Part shown: piece by piece, positions 6,296 to 7,761 of the stretch
Layout: the number at the start of each line of letters is the position of its first letter
How positions within the stretch are numbered: position 1 is the first letter of the stretch
Assembly (NCBI RefSeq): GCF_034007085.1
Contig: NZ_JAVERO010000105.1
Span: 1-7,761, forward strand
DNA length: 7,761 bases
Direction: 5' to 3'
Origin: Castellaniella sp034007085
GTDB taxonomy: Bacteria > Pseudomonadota > Gammaproteobacteria > Burkholderiales > Burkholderiaceae_B
The notes under the pieces: generated by a model
The model's input: only the letters and a program-made list of their open reading frames with translations
Told to the model about the DNA's origin: nothing
The model's database searches: none
Position numbers and translations under genes: made by a program

Positions 6296-6472
6296 ATGCT
6301 CGGCATCATCAACGGGATCATGACCGTGCTGGCGATGGCGACGTTCGCCGGAATCGTGTGGTGGGCCTGGTCGGCGCATCGCGCCGAGGCCAACCGGCAG
6401 GCGGCCCTGCTGCCCTTCGCCTTGCCCGAGGAATATCAGAACGACAAGACCACCGGGGAAACAAATGAGTGA
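6296..6472 (+). CDS. ccoQ: cbb3-type cytochrome oxidase small subunit CcoQ
   Basis: The 58-residue product (MLGIINGIMTVLAMATFAGI, then VWWAWSAHRAEANRQAA) has one membrane helix followed by a short basic-then-acidic cytoplasmic tail ending PFALPEEYQND, as in CcoQ/FixQ. CcoQ stabilises the interaction of CcoP with the CcoNO core. The start lies one base after the ccoO stop, with GGAGG (6283-6287) inside the end of ccoO. The stop TGA (6470-6472) lies inside the first codons of ccoP, an eight-base overlap that suggests translational coupling. Confidence 0.93.
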   Translation: MLGIINGIMTVLAMATFAGIVWWAWSAHRAEANRQAALLPFALPEEYQNDKTTGETNE

Positions 6473-7367
6473 TTTCGTCAGCAGCTTCTGGAGCTATTAC
6501 ATCGCGGTCGTTGCGCTGGGCGGTATTGCCTGGTGTGTGTACCTGTTGTTTTCCCAGCGCGCCTGGCTCAAGCGCAATGTGGCACAAGTCGAAAATACCG
6601 GCCACGTCTGGGACGGCGACCTGACCGAACTGAACAATCCCGTGCCGCGCTGGTGGACGGTGATGTATCTGGGTCTGTGCATCTTCGCGTTGGGATACCT
6701 GGTGCTGTATCCGGGGCTGGGCAGCTGGAAGGGCACGCTCGGTTTTACTTCCGGGCAGCAGGTTCTGCAGGAACAAGCGGAATTCAACGCGCGTATCCAG
6801 CCTGTGTACGAGCGCTTTCGCGACATGCCCATTCCGGACATTGCGCGTGACGCCCAGGCGCAGGATATCGGCCAGCGTCTGTTCCTGAACAACTGTGCCC
6901 AGTGCCACGGGTCGGATGCCAAGGGCAGCCGCGGCTTTCCCAACCTGACCGATGGCGACTGGCTGTACGGCGGGGCACCGGAACAGATCCTGCAAACCAT
7001 CACGGAAGGACGCCATGGAGTGATGCCGGCCTGGGGTGCGGCAATCAAGCCCGACGAGGCTTCCGCCATCGCCCAGTATGTGCGTTCATTCTCCGGGCTG
7101 GCCCACGATCCGCTGCGCATCAATGCCGGCAAGCGGGGGTTCGAGACCTATTGCGTCGCCTGCCACGGGATTGATGGCACGGGCAATCAGGCCTTGGGGG
7201 CGCCGAACCTGACCGACGATGTCTGGCTGTATGGCAGTTCCGAGGCCACGATCGTCGAGACCATCCTGAACGGTCGTGACAATCAGATGCCGGCCCAGAA
7301 ACAGAACCTGACGCCCGAGCAGATCCGTCTGTTGGCGGGCTGGGTCTGGGGTCAGTCCAACCGTTAG
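6465..7367 (+). CDS. ccoP: cbb3-type cytochrome c oxidase subunit III, diheme cytochrome c
   Basis: CcoP takes electrons from soluble cytochrome c and passes them to CcoO. The 300-residue protein has two N-terminal membrane helices (about 10-30 and 65-83), linked by the CcoP-typical VWDGDLTELNNPVPRWW (48-64). Two cytochrome c domains follow. The first has CAQCH at 144-148 with likely axial Met187 (GVMPAWG), and the second has CVACH at 230-234 with Met275 (NQMPAQ). Both domains contain the matching PNLTD-WLYG wording (159-169 and 247-257), a sign of internal duplication. The start overlaps the end of ccoQ and has GGGGA (6455-6459) five bases upstream. The length and both heme sites are normal for the long, two-helix CcoP type. 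Confidence 0.97.
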   Translation: MSDFVSSFWSYYIAVVALGGIAWCVYLLFSQRAWLKRNVAQVENTGHVWDGDLTELNNPVPRWWTVMYLGLCIFALGYLVLYPGLGSWKGTLGFTSGQQVLQEQAEFNARIQPVYERFRDMPIPDIARDAQAQDIGQRLFLNNCAQCHGSDAKGSRGFPNLTDGDWLYGGAPEQILQTITEGRHGVMPAWGAAIKPDEASAIAQYVRSFSGLAHDPLRINAGKRGFETYCVACHGIDGTGNQALGAPNLTDDVWLYGSSEATIVETILNGRDNQMPAQKQNLTPEQIRLLAGWVWGQSNR

Positions 7368-7372
7368 TCAGC

Positions 7373-7399
7373 CGGCCTGCCCCTTTGCGGGGCAGGCCG
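7373..7399 (+). other. strong hairpin between ccoP and ccoG
   Basis: CGGCCTGCCCC (7373-7383) and GGGGCAGGCCG (7389-7399) form a perfect 11-bp stem with a TTTGC loop, starting six bases after the ccoP stop. No T-run follows on the plus strand, so it is not a canonical intrinsic terminator. It more likely shields the 3' end of the ccoNOQP message or attenuates read-through into ccoG. Confidence 0.6.
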
Positions 7400-7424
7400 A
7401 TCGCTCCATCCGATTCATAAGGGC

Positions 7425-7453
7425 CTGTCACACAGACACAGACCAGCTATATA
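7425..7453 (+). promoter_or_regulatory. possible weak promoter for ccoG
   Basis: CTGTCA (7425-7430) and TATATA (7448-7453) each match the sigma-70 hexamers at four of six positions with an ideal 17-bp spacer. The start would fall near 7460, almost on the Shine-Dalgarno, leaving a very short leader. No FNR box is seen here. It may be chance. Confidence 0.25.
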
Positions 7454-7467
7454 CGACAGAGGACACC

Positions 7468-7761
7468 ATGCAGAAGGACCCCCCACAACAGGCCGAGACG
7501 CAGACACCGTGCGATGTTCCGGCCTGGCAGCCTGCGCGCAGAGTCCGCAAGGGCTCGGGGGGCGGGGCTTCACCCCAGGTCGAGAAGGCGCTGGCCGACG
7601 TCCGTTCCAAGATCTATCCCCGGTCGGTTCAGGGGAATTTCGCGCGGATTCGCGTGCTGATGGTGTTTCTGACTCAGCTGATTTTTTACGGTCTGCCGTG
7701 GGTCCAATGGAGCGGCCGCCAGGCCGTCTTGTTCGATCTGGGGGCGCGCAAGTTCTATCTG
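7468..7761 (+). CDS. ccoG: cytochrome oxidase accessory protein CcoG, N-terminal part
   Basis: The first 98 codons of a gene that continues past the window. CcoG (FixG/RdxA) is a membrane protein with cytoplasmic iron-sulfur clusters that reduces Cu(II) to Cu(I) for cbb3 oxidase assembly. The diagnostic wording is SKIYPRSVQGNFARIR at 47-62 followed by the first membrane helix with LTQLIFYGLPWVQW (68-81) and GRQAVLFDLGARKFYL (83-98). Residues 1-46 form a polar, Gly/Pro/Gln-rich cytoplasmic N-terminus without recognisable domain. AGAGGA at 7458-7463 precedes the ATG. The cluster-binding cysteines and later helices lie beyond the window. The 100-base gap from ccoP holds a strong hairpin and a possible weak promoter. 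Confidence 0.93.
   Translation, partial: MQKDPPQQAETQTPCDVPAWQPARRVRKGSGGGASPQVEKALADVRSKIYPRSVQGNFARIRVLMVFLTQLIFYGLPWVQWSGRQAVLFDLGARKFYL

Overview
The window looks like chromosomal DNA from a betaproteobacterium, most likely of the Alcaligenaceae (Bordetella/Achromobacter/Castellaniella type). This is inferred from the high-GC coding style, protein wording and gene content; no rRNA or other decisive marker is present. No mobile element, CRISPR array, tRNA or rRNA was seen.

Layout. (1) 1-227: the 3' end of pgsA (phosphatidylglycerophosphate synthase), plus strand. (2) 242-1114: queF (queuosine precursor reductase) on the minus strand, converging on pgsA. (3) 1115-1413: an intergenic region with a strikingly AT-rich core (about 1170-1340) carrying three related TTTCAT-type dyads upstream of aceA. 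(4) 1414-2733: aceA (isocitrate lyase), closed by a GC-rich hairpin and then a strong intrinsic terminator at 2789-2817, whose T-tract runs into a tandem 19-bp repeat. (5) 2890-7761: a cbb3-type cytochrome oxidase locus in the order ccoI-like, ccoS, ccoN, ccoO, ccoQ, ccoP, ccoG (partial). Two FNR/ANR-type boxes, one before the ccoI-like gene (2890-2903) and one before ccoN (4055-4068), each sit exactly where a class II activator site should be relative to a -10 element.

How the genes work together. CcoN, CcoO and CcoP form the high-affinity cbb3 terminal oxidase used at low oxygen, and CcoQ is the small accessory subunit. CcoS and CcoG are maturation factors (cofactor insertion and Cu(II) reduction), and CcoI is normally the P1B copper ATPase of this assembly set. 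The FNR boxes imply low-oxygen induction of both transcription units.

The most unusual feature is the gene in the ccoI position (2938-3888, 316 aa). It keeps all eight predicted membrane helices of a CcoI/P1B copper ATPase, including the CPC metal motif and the MxxSS motif. It lacks the N-terminal metal-binding domain, the actuator domain and the whole phosphorylation/nucleotide-binding domain, all within one intact reading frame. It therefore cannot be an ATPase by itself. It may be a copper-binding membrane shell with a new role in oxidase assembly, or a neatly eroded relic. Its FNR promoter also predicts a transcript starting at, or within a few bases of, its first ATG, so it may be translated from a leaderless mRNA.
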